A stretch of 64,000 bases of DNA from positions 34,698,552 to 34,762,551 of the forward strand of contig OX419756.1 of assembly GCA_948567375.1 (NCBI GenBank). The letters run 5' to 3'. This document shows positions 52,827-64,000 of the stretch, in pieces. Position 1 is the first letter of the stretch, and each line of letters begins with the position of its first letter. Below the pieces are notes generated by a model. The model ran no database searches and had not been told where the DNA came from. It saw only the letters and a list, made by a program, of their open reading frames with translations. The stretch comes from Lunularia cruciata (Eukaryota > Streptophyta > Marchantiopsida > Lunulariales > Lunulariaceae). The translations under genes and the position numbers were made by a program.

Positions 52827-55800
52827 GCTCAAGTGCTCAGCCTTTATGGGATGATGCTGATCTGATCAATCTTGTGTAGACATTGGAACATGAAGGAAAC
52901 ACCATTCAAGATATTTGAGGGTTTCATTCTTGTCGGTTCAACATGGAATAAGCAGAGGCAATATAGAGGCAGGGGCTTTGGAGGTATTGTTACTTATGTC
53001 AAATTTGGCTTTGAAAAATCAGTCTCTTTTATAGACCAAAATTCAAGTGGACAATACCAATGGTTGAGGATTGGAGGAGTTGCTACACCTTGCTTCCTTG
53101 TTTTTTGTTACTTTTTTCCATTGACATCACCAATCTATTCAAGTAGACAACTCAAAACCATGTAGCCTTTCCACTCCTTAACAAAGGATGTGTTAAAGTT
53201 TCAAAGTAAAGGTGCATTACTTGTCCTTGGGAAATTCAATGCTAGGATCCAAGCTTCCCAAATTCTTGAGTTGAGTGACCTTGAAAATGACCCTTTCCAT
53301 GGCTTGATAGACCATTCTAGCGCTTGGTAACGCTCTTCCAAAGATCTTCTGTCTAATCCCATGAGTGAGCACTTTTTGAGTTATGGTACCAATTGTAGCT
53401 TGAAGATCTTGAAAAGCATTTCTCAATTTCCTGAAACTTGTAAGAGTATATGCTTTGCTTCTGGTGGATCAAGCATCATAGATTATTTGCTCACTTTACC
53501 CAGTGATACACACCTTGTCTTAGATTTTTGTGTTTTAGATCCTCAACTTGAATCTTACCATGCACCTCTATCTTGTGACATCCTTTTTCCATGCCCCAAT
53601 AGAACCACATTATCTATTAAGCAAGCTTCTAAAGGGAAACTCCATCTAGATTCTCACAAGAGAAATCTATACCAACAAGCTATCCAAGAGAAGTTGAGCT
53701 CAATTGAATGGAGTTTTGATTTTCCACAGTGAAGTGATCAATACCTTGGACTTCTTCAACCTACCTTAGCTTCATTGTTTCAAGAACATCTCATAGGAAG
53801 AGACTTGGTCTTCCTTGCAATAGGTGGTTTGATGCTGACTGTAAAATGGCAAGGATCAAAGTGATAGATAGGTCTCTTGATCAGATTGCACAAAGTTTGG
53901 ATTTTGTCTCTTATAGAAAGTTGGTGTGAAGTGCAATAAGTGAGCATTTTTGAGACTTAAGGGTGTTGAGTTGAGCACTGAACTGAGGAGTAATCCCAAG
54001 GCTTTTTGGAAAAAGGTTACTATTAGATCTCCATCTCCATTTCTAGACTTGATAGAGCTTTATAACTATGTCAAGGATATGTATTTCTTCCTTGATGCTC
54101 CAAGCATGGCACCTAGCATTGGATCTGCTCTCACCATCTCTAACCAATTGATGTCCAGTACCAACTCAAGAAGTTGGCCAATGGTAAGGCTGAAGACCTT
54201 GATGGACTTTGTGTTGAACTTCTAAAATGGGGCGGTAACCATCTGATTCCAATACTCACTTCTCTCTTGAATGAGGCAATCAAGTGTGGCTTTCCCAATA
54301 GATGGTGCTTGAAGAAGGTAATTCCTATTCACAAGCCTGGCCAGCAAGATGTTGTCACTAGTTACCATACCATACTAGTTGGTAGTATCTTTGCCAAGTT
54401 GTATGGTTGAATTTTGGAGTCTAGGTTGAGTACTTGGGCTGAAAAGTACAGAATTCAAGCCAAGTGCCAAGCTGGTTTCAAATCAGGCTTTAGTACTTTG
54501 GACCATCTATTAGTACTCCATGTTTTGTGGTGGAAATCCAAGGGTGTTGGGAGAGCTCTCTGTGTTGCATTCATTGATTTCAGAAAATCCTTTGATAAAG
54601 TGCTTAGGAAATCTATAAGTGAGAGACTCATTGAAGTTGGTGTTTCACCAGATCTAATTGGAGTTATCTCTAAACTCTATGAGAAATTAATTGTGAGACT
54701 TTCAACTTTGATCTCTCAAGATGTCCTCAGCATAATGGGTGTGATTCAAGTTTTCTCTCTATGTCCAACTTTGTTTGGAATCTTCATCAATGATTTAGAG
54801 AGACTACTCATGGAAGCTAGAGCCACTGGTGTACAGGTTGGCTCTTTGATAATACATGCATTATTTTATATAGATGATGTAGTGCTTCTCTCCACCAGTC
54901 CAAAGACTTAACAGAAGTTGTTGGATTCTCTTCTTTTGTTTTGCAATCAAACAAAGATGGAGGTGAACTTTGAAAAATCCAAGGTGATTGTGGTGGGTTT
55001 TAAAGGTGTCACACCTTTCTTTTTTGTTGAATAGTGTTTGGAACAGGTTTCTTCTTATAAGTACTTGGGCCTTGAGTTTTATCATAACTATAGTTGGTCT
55101 ACTTGTGTGAAGATGAGGATCAATGCAAGGTTTAGAGCTTTGTATTCACTCATGAATTGCTCTAGACTTGCTCATCTTACCACATGGGAGTTGAAGAAGT
55201 TGTTATTCAGATCTCTTGTGCAACCTGTGGTTCTCTTTGGTGCTCAAATTTGGGGTCCAAGTACTAAGAAGACATGGTGGCAAAAGGTGGAGAAAGTTTA
55301 GAAAAAAAATTTGTGTGATGAACTTGGGATGAGAACTCAAACTCCCTATATATTGCTACTTGCTACAATAGGTTTTTTGCCTCTTGAGGCTGAAGCTTTG
55401 TTCTAAGCTCTCACATATGCCACTAAGGGAGGAGGTCTATGGACCTTGAGAGACCTCTCTACCAAGTATTTTGTGCAACTCTATCTATTGGTTGGTATAC
55501 AAATCTGATTGCATGGGCCACAAGGTGGAATGTTTTGAGCAACATTGGAGATTGGAGCCTATTGCCTTACAAGAGGTGATCAAGGAGTAGTTCTCAAACA
55601 TGTTATTGCTCAGTATAGAACTAGCTCTCATAGACTCAAAGTAGAACAAGGACGTTGGCAGCAAATAGAGCATTGCATGCAACTTTGCATCTTGTGTACT
55701 ATGAGCAAAGTTGAGGATGAGTACCATGTCTTTGTTGAGATTCCTTGTTACGACCAGATCAGAGGTAGAGATAAGATTAGTTGTAGTGATTTTTCAGCTC

Positions 55801-55996
55801 TTTTACAAATTTAGGCTTTAGAGTTAGGGAAGTATATGACCAAAATTAGTTTATATTGGATCAGTTTGCTACAGATTGGTCAGATGCCCTAGGCTCTTGC
55901 CTAAGCTCACATTTCATGTGATTTGTGTTATGTTTTCAACCTTTTGACTCTTTAGGTCTTCCAGGCTTTATATTTCATTGTCCATTCATTGTTCTT
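52827..55996 (+). mobile_element. LINE alpha A12, main part (endonuclease, RT, 3' end)
   Basis: Plus strand from CTCAAGTGCTCAGCC. It contains endonuclease (52872-53732; HRNKQR-like WNKQRQYRGRGFGGIVTYV, SIIDYLLTLPSD), RT (53950-54911; AEDLDGLCVELLKWGG, FIDFRKSFDKVL, YIDD for YADD in ALFYIDDVVLLST), thumb (55038-55301, LVQPVVLFGAQIWGPS), CCHC knuckle (55680-55745), 3' UTR and a short tail TTCATTGTCCATTCATTGTT ending about 55993. It inserted into A11. Confidence 0.8.
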
Positions 55997-56508
55997 AGAG
56001 CAATTCATGAGTGAATACAAAGCTTCAAACCCTGCACTAATTCTAATCTTCACACAAGTAGACCGGTCAACTATAGTCATGAGAAAACTCAAGGCCCAAA
56101 TATTTATAAGAAGAAACCTACTCCAAATGTTATCCATCAAAGAAGTGGTGTGATACCTTTAGAACCCACCACAATTGCCTTGGATTTTTCAAAGTTCACC
56201 TCCATCTTTGTTTTATTGCAAAAGCAAAAAGAAGAGTCCAATAGCTTTTATAAACTCTTTGGATTGGCAGGGAGGAGCACTACATCATATGCATAAAGAA
56301 GTGCATGTATCATCAAAGACTTGACTTATACACTTGTAGCTCCAACTTCCATGAGTAATCTTTCTAGGTCATCAATGAAGATTCCAAATAGAGTTGGAGA
56401 TAGAGACCAGCCTTGAATCACATTCATTGTGCTAAGGACATCTTGAGAGCTCAAACATGAAAGTCTCACAACCACTTTCTCATAGAATCTAGAGATAGCA
56501 CTAATCAA
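55997..56508 (-). mobile_element. LINE alpha A11, right fragment (RT core)
   Basis: Continues A11 from AGAGCAATTCATGAGTG into the RT core on the minus strand (SSQDVLSTMNVIQGWSLSPT in 56326-56646). The YADD equivalent near 56285 reads from CATATGCATAAAG and is damaged. It ends near 56508 (GCACTAATCAAAT), where a plus-strand fragment begins. Confidence 0.7.
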
Positions 56509-57186
56509 ATGGAGTAGGGTTCTTCTTATAAGTACTTGGGCCTTGAGTTTTCTCATGACTATAGTTGGTCTATTTGTGTGAAGATGAGAATCAATGTAGG
56601 GTTTAGAGCTTTGTATTGACTCATGAATTGCTCTAGACTTGCTCATCTTACCACATGGAAGCTGAAGAAGGTGTTATTCAGATGTCTTGTGCAGCCAGTG
56701 GTTCTCTATGGTGCTTAAATTTTGGGTCTAGGTACTAAGAGGACATGGTGGCAAAAGGTGGAGGAAGTTCAGAAACTATTTTTGAGTGATGAATTTGGAG
56801 TGAGGACTCAAACTCCTTATGTATTGTTGCTTGCTGAAATAGGGTTTCTACCTCTTGAGGCTAAAGCTTTGTTCTTAGCTCTCATATATGCCACTAAGGT
56901 GAAATCCATGGAGGATGATAGACTTCCCTGCCAAGCTTGTTGTACCACTCTATCTATTGGTTGGTATATAGATCTGATTGTATGGGCCACAAGGTGGAAT
57001 GTTTCTTTGCAACATTGGAGATTAGACCCTATTGCACTATGAGAAGTGATCAAGGAGTAGTCTTTACTTTTCTTATGGCAAGAACCTAGTACTAACATGG
57101 TATTTTATAAACAATTTGTTGATCCTATGTTGGTATATTGCGAGCAAGATTATCTCTTGGATAGGATTTCTATTGCACTTACACAT
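56509..57186 (+). mobile_element. LINE alpha A14a, RT C-terminal fragment
   Basis: Plus strand from GGAGTAGGGTTCTTCTTATAAG through the RT thumb (56722-57042, VRTQTPYVLLLAEIGFLPLE) to CACTTACACATGT (57186). Truncated at both ends. The next element sequence (TATTGCTCAGTATAG) is absent and a 5' UTR block follows instead. Confidence 0.7.
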
Positions 57187-58140
57187 GTGAAGAGATACTT
57201 CAAGAGAGAGATTTTGAATTTTGAGAGGAGAGATCTCCCAAAAGTTTGGCATGCCATATCTCAGTACTTACTTGTCCAAACCTTGCAATTTTGGTCTTGT
57301 TAGAAGCCTTGCCAAGAGCTTTCCGTGACCACCAAAATTGCACTATTTTCAGCTTTGTGCCAAAAGTTATGAGTGATTGAATTATTTGACATAAGATCCA
57401 TATTTGAGAGCTTGTTTCTTCATCACTTGGAGTCAAAATGGAGCAATAATAAAAAATATTGGATGCACCTTGAACAGCACTTTGATTGATATCAAGCATG
57501 ATTGAAGACCACATCTATGCATAAAGTTACAAGGATTCAAATTTTATCATCTTTGGCGCATTTTAAGGTTTGAGGTGCAATTTCATATAATTTTATCTCT
57601 GCCAATACTTTAGAAATAAAGTGGTTAAGACCTTATTAGAAGCACCATGCTAAGAGCTTTCTTTCAAGGTAAAGCTTGTGTATTTGGGAGTAGTACGCAA
57701 AGAGTTCTGAATTTTTTGAATTTTTGGAGGAAGCTTTGAGCCGTCCATGTGATTGTGCAAGAATTTGGAGGGGTATTGCTATGTAGTCACAAGTGCAAAT
57801 CCAATGAAAATTTCTGCATCAGAATTTGTGACTTACAAGCTATCTTTCAAGGCCAAGCTTGCAGCATATGGAGGTCTGAGCAAGCAGTGGTGACAATTCT
57901 CATTCTCTCACATCTTGTGCACCTTGGTGTTTGGAGTACCAACTTTGTATGACCAGTTCTCTTCATCCACAAACCCAATCTAGATGATATTTGTGCCATA
58001 ATCATAAGCTTCCTAGTGAATCCATATTTTCAGACTTTTAATATCCAAAGCAAATGATATGATCATTTGTTTCACTATGACACTTCCAAGTAGTATTTGT
58101 TAAGATTTGCACATGTGAAGTGGGAATTCTTCCTTTTATT
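57187..58140 (+). mobile_element. LINE alpha 5' UTR block, plus strand, without its body
   Basis: 5' terminus-like start (GAGAGAGATTTTGAATTTTG, AGGAGAGATCTCCC) followed by monomers (cores near 57270, 57420, 57590, 57840, 58020). It stops at about 58140, where RT thumb sequence of another fragment begins, so ORF1 and ORF2 are missing. A deletion between adjacent copies would explain it. Confidence 0.65.
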
Positions 58141-58798
58141 TTATTTTTTACTCAAGCTTTTGTGTCACTCTATCTACTTTTTGCTATACAGATCTGATTG
58201 CATGTGCCACAAGGTGGAATGTTTCTTAGCCACATTGGAGTTTGGAGCCTATTGCACTACGAGAGGTGATCAAGGAGTAGTTCTTACTTTGCTTATGGCA
58301 GCAACCCGATACTAAGATGGTGTTCTATCAGCAGTTTGTAAATCCTATGTTGGTGTATTGTGAGTAAGATTATCTCTTGGCTAGGATTTCTACTTCACTT
58401 AGACATGTTATTGCTCAATATAGAACTAGCTCTCATAGACTAGAAGTAGAACAAGGACGTTGGTGGCAGATAGAGCATTCTATGCAACTTTGCATCTTAT
58501 GTACTATGAGCAAAGTTGAGGATGAGCACCATGTCTTTGTTGAGTGCACTTGTTACCACCAGATTAGACTCATACATTAGATTAGGTGTACTGATTTCTC
58601 AGCACTCTTACATATTGAGGCTTTATTGTTAGGGAAGTATATGACCAAGGTTAGTTTACATTGGACCAGTTTGTTATAGATTGGTCAGATGCTCTAGGCT
58701 TTTGCCTAGGCTCACATTTCATGTGTTTTGTAATTTTTTTTCAGCCTTTTGACTCTTTAGGTCTTTTGGGCTTTATATTTCATTGTTCATTGTTCATA
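58141..58798 (+). mobile_element. LINE alpha A14b, 3' end
   Basis: Plus strand from TTTTGTGTCACTCTATC through the end of ORF2, with the CCHC knuckle in MQLCILCTMSKVEDEHHVFV (58377-58580), the 3' UTR and the tail TTCATTGTTCATTGTTCAT at about 58778-58798. The heptamer tail is clean here (TTCATTG units). Confidence 0.8.
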
Positions 58799-58859
58799 TG
58801 AAATCTCCCTCCAAGCCAAGTATCAACTCTAGTGTGCCATAGCAAACATCATGTCCTTA

Positions 58860-61540
58860 ATAGCATCATGTGTAGCTATATTCTATCCTCCAAAAGGACA
58901 TCGTGTCATATGGACCGCTGTTGCATCTAGTGTAGAACCACACTCACAAGTGAGTAATGAAGATGCAGATGGGTGGACCAAACCTAGGCAAAATCCTCAT
59001 TGTTATAGAGAAAGTAGCTAGTGCAAGTCAAAATGCCCTAACACACGGTCGACCTAGGATCCAAGAGCCTGCACCCTTGCCGGAGCAAGAGCAAAGATGT
59101 GCTCTAGTAGCTTAAGGAATGGAAAAGTCAACTAAGAGAGAATGGAGTGTATGCTCGCATTGTTGCTCCATCAAGGAAGTCTATAAACCTCTAGTCTAAT
59201 ATGACAATAGTGAAGCAAAAGATGAAAATTCGTCTCATACCCATGGGGAAAAACTATTTCTCATCTACCACAATAACATTTGGAGAGGATAGGATCCCTC
59301 ATCCACCTTTGCCACATAAATCTCCAAAATTGGCCTATCAACAACCACCAAATAAGAGGAAAGTAGGAGTGCCAAGAGAGCCCAACTACCCAAAAATGCT
59401 ATAGGTTTCATCTCCTCCATAGATAGCAAGCCAACCCCTCTACACAAGATCAGCATAGCCATTTTTCTACGTGCCAGATCCCCTATCACACACTCAAAAG
59501 TCCAATAATACCACCAAAGACTCCCATAATCCTCCTATCAAAGGCTCTAAGACATGATAAGAAAGACAAGGAGGGGGGGACTATGCATATGAGGTACGTT
59601 GGTCAACGAGTAATACTCAAGGGGAGTATACCAAATGCCACCTATAGATCTCCTAATTATAGAAGTTCATTCACATGGAGAACATCCTCTGCAAGGGCAG
59701 CGTCTAAGAAGTGTGTGAAAAAATCCTTGAAGCCTACCGACACTCCAAGGACACATAATCCATCTATAGATGTGATACACCCCTCTAGAAGTTCAAGGTG
59801 GGGAGGGACACCTAAAGGGGATCATGCCCTGCACTTTGACACCTTGACTCTCAAGCCAACTAAATGTAGCTTAGTAGTCAAGTGGTCAAAGGGCTACCTA
59901 ATCTGATCTACAAGACCCACAATGTGTGTATCATCTACCAAGGAGGGAAATACACAACCTGGTATGGCCAAAGTAGTAGATAGAAGAGCTCTCAAGTAAG
60001 CCATGGCAAATAAGGGTCCCCTAAAGGATCTCCTTGATGTGCACCAATAGTTGACTCCAAGACGGTTACTCCTTCCTGTGAACAACCGTGTTGGTAGTAA
60101 AAGGAAGTAGGAGAGCCATAAAAAGAACACACAAAAGGAATAAACTTGCCAAGGATCCACCGGCCTCCCTAAGCTCTCTAAAGATGGATGCATTTGAGAT
60201 GCTATTAAAAACATTCTCAACATCCACCTATAGAACAATCCACTTTGGATGGATATCTAAGAGTGCTCTAATGCCTAGACTAGAGATATAGCCTCACATC
60301 CTCCAGGTGTAGCTGCTCCAAATTGATGTGGATTGAGGTGATGTCAAAAGTGAGAAGGGTGCAGAAAGACAATGGTACAATTGACCAAATGCAAAAAGAT
60401 CTCTTCAACAGCAATCAGTCTAATGCCCCATATGTCCTTCTCCATTACAAGAAGTTGACTAGCACCTAACACCTGACTAACAAACATAGAAAGGTCTCCT
60501 CTTGCTACTACTACAACCACTTGAAACAAATCGGTAAACCACAAGAAGGATCGTCTACTTGAAAGCAATCTTTAAGGTGCATAAACCATTCCTAACAAGC
60601 CTCTTGAGGGAAGGTGAGGGGCAGTGCAGAGTGCTTGTGCAAAAAGCAACCTATCAAGACATAAGGGCTGCTCTAGCTGATAATCTAAGACCTCTAGTGG
60701 TAATCCCTCTATTGCCATAGGATGTAGTGAGCATAGGGAAGAGATAGTCTCATCAATAAGACTAGCCATAGACAAAGGTGTAGCGTTTGTGCTACTCTAT
60801 TAAACTCTCCCGCTTGACCCAATGTACTACACCATTGTAATTGAGTGGACTCTGTGGTATCCTATGGTATCCTGTGGTGAAACCTATCTCCTAAAACATG
60901 TAGCCCTAATAGACTCCTCCTGAAGGGCCGCTTAATCCCCCACTCAAAATCAACAAAATCTAGCATGCACCTCTCTATGCCCCCCACGTCTCTCTCTAGC
61001 ATAGCAAAGACACCATCGAGGGAGTAAGAGGAATAGGAACCATGCTAACTTGTCCAAGGGATCACGTGCCAAACAATCAAGTGGTAAGCAAAAAGCATGT
61101 CTAGCCTCATCATGGAGTATGCAGAGTAGCCTATGGAATAGACGTGGACATGGAAAACTAGTTTCAAATAACCCAAAATGCAACCCGCCTGAGAAGCTAA
61201 CCACTCCCACTACTCAATCGATATCCCTGGAACGATCAACAAAAGGATAGAGGAAGCGTGCGTAATCTTGAGTGTCACTACTATCGATGTGGTCATTTGC
61301 CTCATGTGGGCATCCCAACTGGTCCAATCATAATCCTTGTGCATCCTTCCCAAATGGGTCTTTACCCCTTGCAAGGTAAAGCGTCTGGTGACACACCGGG
61401 CATAGTGTATCCCGAGCCGCTCTAAGCAATCCCACATGGGGAGGTGTAGCCATGGCTAGCACAAGAATAACAATAGTAACACATGATGTTCTCCTCCATA
61501 TCTCTCCATACTTGCAAAACCACAACCCCTCACATCTCAA
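58860..61540 (-). pseudogene. LINE family beta: decayed reverse transcriptase polyprotein
   Basis: Minus-strand conceptual translation shows a family unrelated to alpha, with many stops but one clear order. N-terminal Cys-rich part CPVCHQTLYLARGKDPFGKD (about 61370-61440); LDKLAWFLFLLLPRWCLC then RERRGGHREVHARF (61000-61050); FAQALCTAPHLPSRGLLGMVY (60590-60660); ARGDLSMFVSQVLGASQLL then EKDIWGIRLIAVEEIF (60400-60500); the RT core RGPLFAMAYLRAL and GCVFPSLVDDTHIVG with the catalytic Asp pair at 59930-59935 (usual family motif ADD); VGLRVKVSKC; LGDLQVAFGIL; and a C-terminal MEEMKPIAFLGSWALLALLL (59300-59400). The last block is SCSGKGAGSWI-like near 59060. I recognise this order from RT proteins of plant and protist retroelements, from memory and without a search. 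No endonuclease was seen. Confidence 0.7.
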
Positions 61541-61900
61541 CTCACATAAGAAAATACAATCTCTCCATACCCTAAAATCTATAAACTCTCATCACTTTCA
61601 AATTTCATCTCCAAAATTTTCAAATTAAATTTTCCCATGGAACTTAATCATGAATACAAAGAGATTAGAAATGGAAATTCACAACCCATCACTCTCAATA
61701 TGTAAGGATCCTAACCCTAAAAAACATAAAAATCCTTATAACTTTCTACTCAATTTTCCATAGTCTTCCATCTAGATACCAATGGAACCAGAATTGGAAA
61801 ATGCACATAATAGACTATCCACTCGAGTGCTATATGCTAGAGAACACTCATTACATATGAAATTTTCCTCTCACAATCTCTCCCTCTCCTCTCCCGAAGC
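61541..61900. other. AT-rich spacer, nothing recognised
   Basis: No ORF of interest and no match to the repeat families of this window. Confidence 0.5.
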
Positions 61901-61904
61901 CAAA

Positions 61905-62015
61905 CAATCATTTAATTGGAAATATGAGGATAGAGAGACTCTAGGGTGCTCCGTAGAGAAACCTCACAATCATTTAGTTGGAAATATGAGAATAGAGAGA
62001 CTCTATGGTCCGTAG
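61905..62015. repeat. Tandem duplication, period 62 bp
   Basis: CAATCATTTAATTGGAAATA (61905) recurs as CAATCATTTAGTTGGAAATA (61967), both followed by TGAGRATAGAGAGACTCTA and then CCGTAG. Two units, the second slightly shorter. Confidence 0.8.
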
Positions 62016-62209
62016 GGATGATGATGGCGGAAGAACCTTCCAACCGTGGAAAGAGACTAAAAAACTGGGTTCGTTATCGGGAAACATGGTGTCTCATGTA
62101 AAGTCTACGTGCACAGTAGTGATAAAAGTTTTTCTTTTAGATCAGGAAACGGAGATCGGATGAAAGGGAATATGAAAGACAAGGAGCCAATCGACCGGGT
62201 ATTCCCCGG

Positions 62210-62295
62210 ACTACCAGGTGCTTGATAATACACATTGTGAATCCACTCGGAATACCTTGAAAACTACTCGAGTGCTTGATTATTTACACATTGTG
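62210..62295. repeat. Tandem duplication, period 53 bp
   Basis: ACTACCAGGTGCTTGATAAT (62210) recurs as ACTACTCGAGTGCTTGATTA (62263), both followed by ACACATTGTG. The second unit is partial. Confidence 0.7.
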
Positions 62296-62550
62296 TTTTA
62301 TATCTTTTTATTCTTTGGGTTTTCCCTGTTTAAAATTTTATTTTTATTACTTTATGTCCATAAATTTGACATGTATTAGGTTACGTTGGAAAAAAAAGAT
62401 TTGACTGGCTTCTTATATTTGTGAATTTGCAATTTATTTTCTATATTATAGTTTCATTTTAATCTCATACCCACACATATTAGGTCACATTTGCAAATGG
62501 GGCAAACGCTTTTGGATCTCTCGACTTGGATTTTCATTTTTATTTTTTTT

Positions 62551-62686
62551 CATTAGTCTTACATGATGAGATATTTCCAAATATAGAAAAAAAAGTTTAG
62601 GATTCTTCCGATTTTCTACATTAGTCTTAGACGTATGAAATATATTTCCAAATATAAAGATAAAATTTGGGATTTTTGCTTTTGAT
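62551..62686. repeat. Tandem duplication, period 68 bp
   Basis: CATTAGTCTTA starts units at 62551 and 62619; both continue with ATATTTCCAAATATA and a GGATT/GGGATTTTT block. The region around it is T-rich with no ORF. Confidence 0.75.
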
Positions 62687-62970
62687 AATTATTTACCATT
62701 TCCGCGTTGGTCTTGTGTATATGGGATCATTGGCAAAAAGTGTAAAAAGTAATCCTGTATTTCCGTTGGATGTGACTTTGGGAATGAACATGAAGTCAGC
62801 TCGGATCGAGCGGATGGGTCTTAGTAGTATTGAGTTGTTGATAGACGATAGAGGCAACTTAATTTAAGGAAACTTAGCAAAGTATTTCTCTAAGTTGTGG
62901 ATACTACCAAAATACCCTTACGGCATACCCACTCGGTACATACACATCCCGTCCCGTTTCCTCGTACATT

Positions 62971-63200
62971 GAATTATAGTGCTATCTAAATATCATTTGA
63001 GTCTGCTTGACTTAGAACTTGGAATTCCGTATTGTAGTGTTACCGTGTTGCATATTTGATGCTTGTTATTTGTTGCATATTTAATGCCATAAGTGTGAAC
63101 GAGAATTATTGTGGTATTAAAATATCATTTGAGTCTACTTGACTCAAAACTTGCAATTACTACAGTGTTACCGTGCTGCGTATTTGCCAATTGTTCTTTA
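62971..63200. repeat. Tandem duplication, period 132 bp
   Basis: GAATTATAGTG (62971) and GAATTATTGTG (63103) begin two units that share TATCATTTGAGTCT, CTTGACT, AGTGTTACCGTG and CATATTT/CGTATTT blocks. Non-coding by eye. Confidence 0.75.
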
Positions 63201-64000
63201 CTGCCACTTTAACATTTGTATTTGACGCTCCTTGCATGTCATCTTTTTATGTCTGTCCTTTTTGCACCCGTTGTATTTGTACAAACATTTTTGCTATCCC
63301 ATATCTTCAGTGCGTATTTGTCTCTTTCTTGGACATCCAGGTTCCAATGACATGTTCGTGATTTGGAGCGTAAGACGGTGCATCGCAATAGGGGCATTTG
63401 TGTAATTTTTGAACTTAAAGGGGTATTTTTGTGATATTCGCAGTGAGAGGGGTATTTTGGTAAGTAACTATTTGTCCGCACGTCCCTTCCTTGAAAAATG
63501 TTCGAAAGTAGTGAAGATACTGTTCGGGTTTGCTAAAATCAATGAGTCCACAAGATTTTTTCTACGCGGTCGCCCTTGTCTTCTAAGATGTTCGGTTTGG
63601 TTTCAGGATTCGAATATTCAACTGATATAACAATTGGGCTTCATATCTGAAGTATGACATGGACAGTCCGCCTGGAATTGTGCAGAGTAGTGATGGTCAA
63701 AACAGGTATAATTGCCTGAGAACAAGAGCAGATTATTGCATCCCATGAGAGTTGATGAATTCAATCCACTCTCTTAGAACGCAACAAATTCATCAGACCA
63801 GAACATTGATTGTAAGAAGAATGATATGCTTTGAAACTGGTTTCAGGTATCCTTAAATTTCCACAAGATGGGGCTGGGATAGTCAAGCAAACTAAAAAGG
63901 CGATCCTACCCCACATAGGGACCGCTGTACGCTCTCAAAGCTGTGTAGGCCCGGCTGATGAGGACCACTAATGTAGACTCTAAATCTTCAAGTAGAGCGT
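63201..64000. other. Right-edge sequence, no gene recognised
   Basis: Base composition is less AT-skewed than the LINE blocks. Short ORFs of 60-80 codons exist on both strands, none with a motif. A host gene's untranslated part could begin here, but nothing supports it. Confidence 0.4.

Noticed and set aside
59201-59404. Plus-strand 67-codon ORF within the beta region
   Set aside because: The opposite strand carries recognisable RT-family C-terminal sequence (MEEMKPIAFLGSWAL), so this is a shadow.
62667-63630. Short ORFs at the right edge as possible host gene exons
   Set aside because: No motif, no convincing splice pattern, and the region holds tandem duplications; I cannot support a gene.
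1-64000. tRNA or rRNA genes, or organelle DNA inserts
   Set aside because: None was recognised by eye; the only tRNA-like sequences are the two primer-binding sites.

Overview
The window looks like plant nuclear DNA from a repeat-rich intergenic region. I found no intact host gene, no tRNA or rRNA gene, no CRISPR array and no bacterial-style operon. Plant origin is suggested by Ty3/gypsy elements with plant-type primer sites (one matching initiator tRNA-Met, one resembling tRNA-Asp), AT-rich spacers, and very heavy nesting of LINEs and LTR elements. A large-genome plant such as a gymnosperm is possible, but I cannot prove it.

Almost everything up to about 58.8 kb belongs to one LINE family, called alpha here, with copies labelled A1 to A14. 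Comparing copies gives this plan: a 5' UTR of diverged tandem monomers of about 175 bp; ORF1 (coiled-coil, AUG start); an in-frame UAG; then an apurinic-type endonuclease, a reverse transcriptase (YADD) and a C-terminal CCHC knuckle; then a 3' end that terminates in a heptamer tail (TTCATTG)n instead of poly(A). Two copies run from tail to 5' UTR (A4 13836-19480; A10 32895-38265). Every alpha copy carries frameshifts, stops or truncations.

Layout: 1-1746, the 5' part of a gypsy element on the minus strand (LTR, iMet primer site, gag) running off the left edge. 1799-2112, a tandem duplication. 2114-22380, alpha copies A1-A6, with a 3.04-kb insertion (10443-13484) bounded by GTCAT repeats and carrying a coiled-coil pseudogene. 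22656-30177, A7 and A8; A8 is flanked by 163-bp direct repeats. 30178-31540, diverged LINE pieces and a 6 x 32-bp minisatellite. 31541-49880, LINE A9, split by LINE A10 and by a young, apparently intact Ty3/gypsy element (41183-49010). 49888-56508, a four-level nest: A11 interrupted by A12, interrupted by A13, interrupted by a solo LTR. 56509-58798, A14 pieces. 58860-61540, a decayed LINE of an unrelated family (beta). 61900-63200, a run of short tandem duplications. The rest has no recognisable gene.

The only long intact coding region is the 1608-residue gag-pol of the gypsy element (41923-46749, minus). Upstream of it, inside the same element, is a second, separate zinc-knuckle ORF (46985-47458). 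The most unusual signals are the conserved UAG-CAA-UUC between ORF1 and the endonuclease of LINE alpha, the 163-bp duplication around A8, the 5' UTR monomers, and the extra ORF of the gypsy element.
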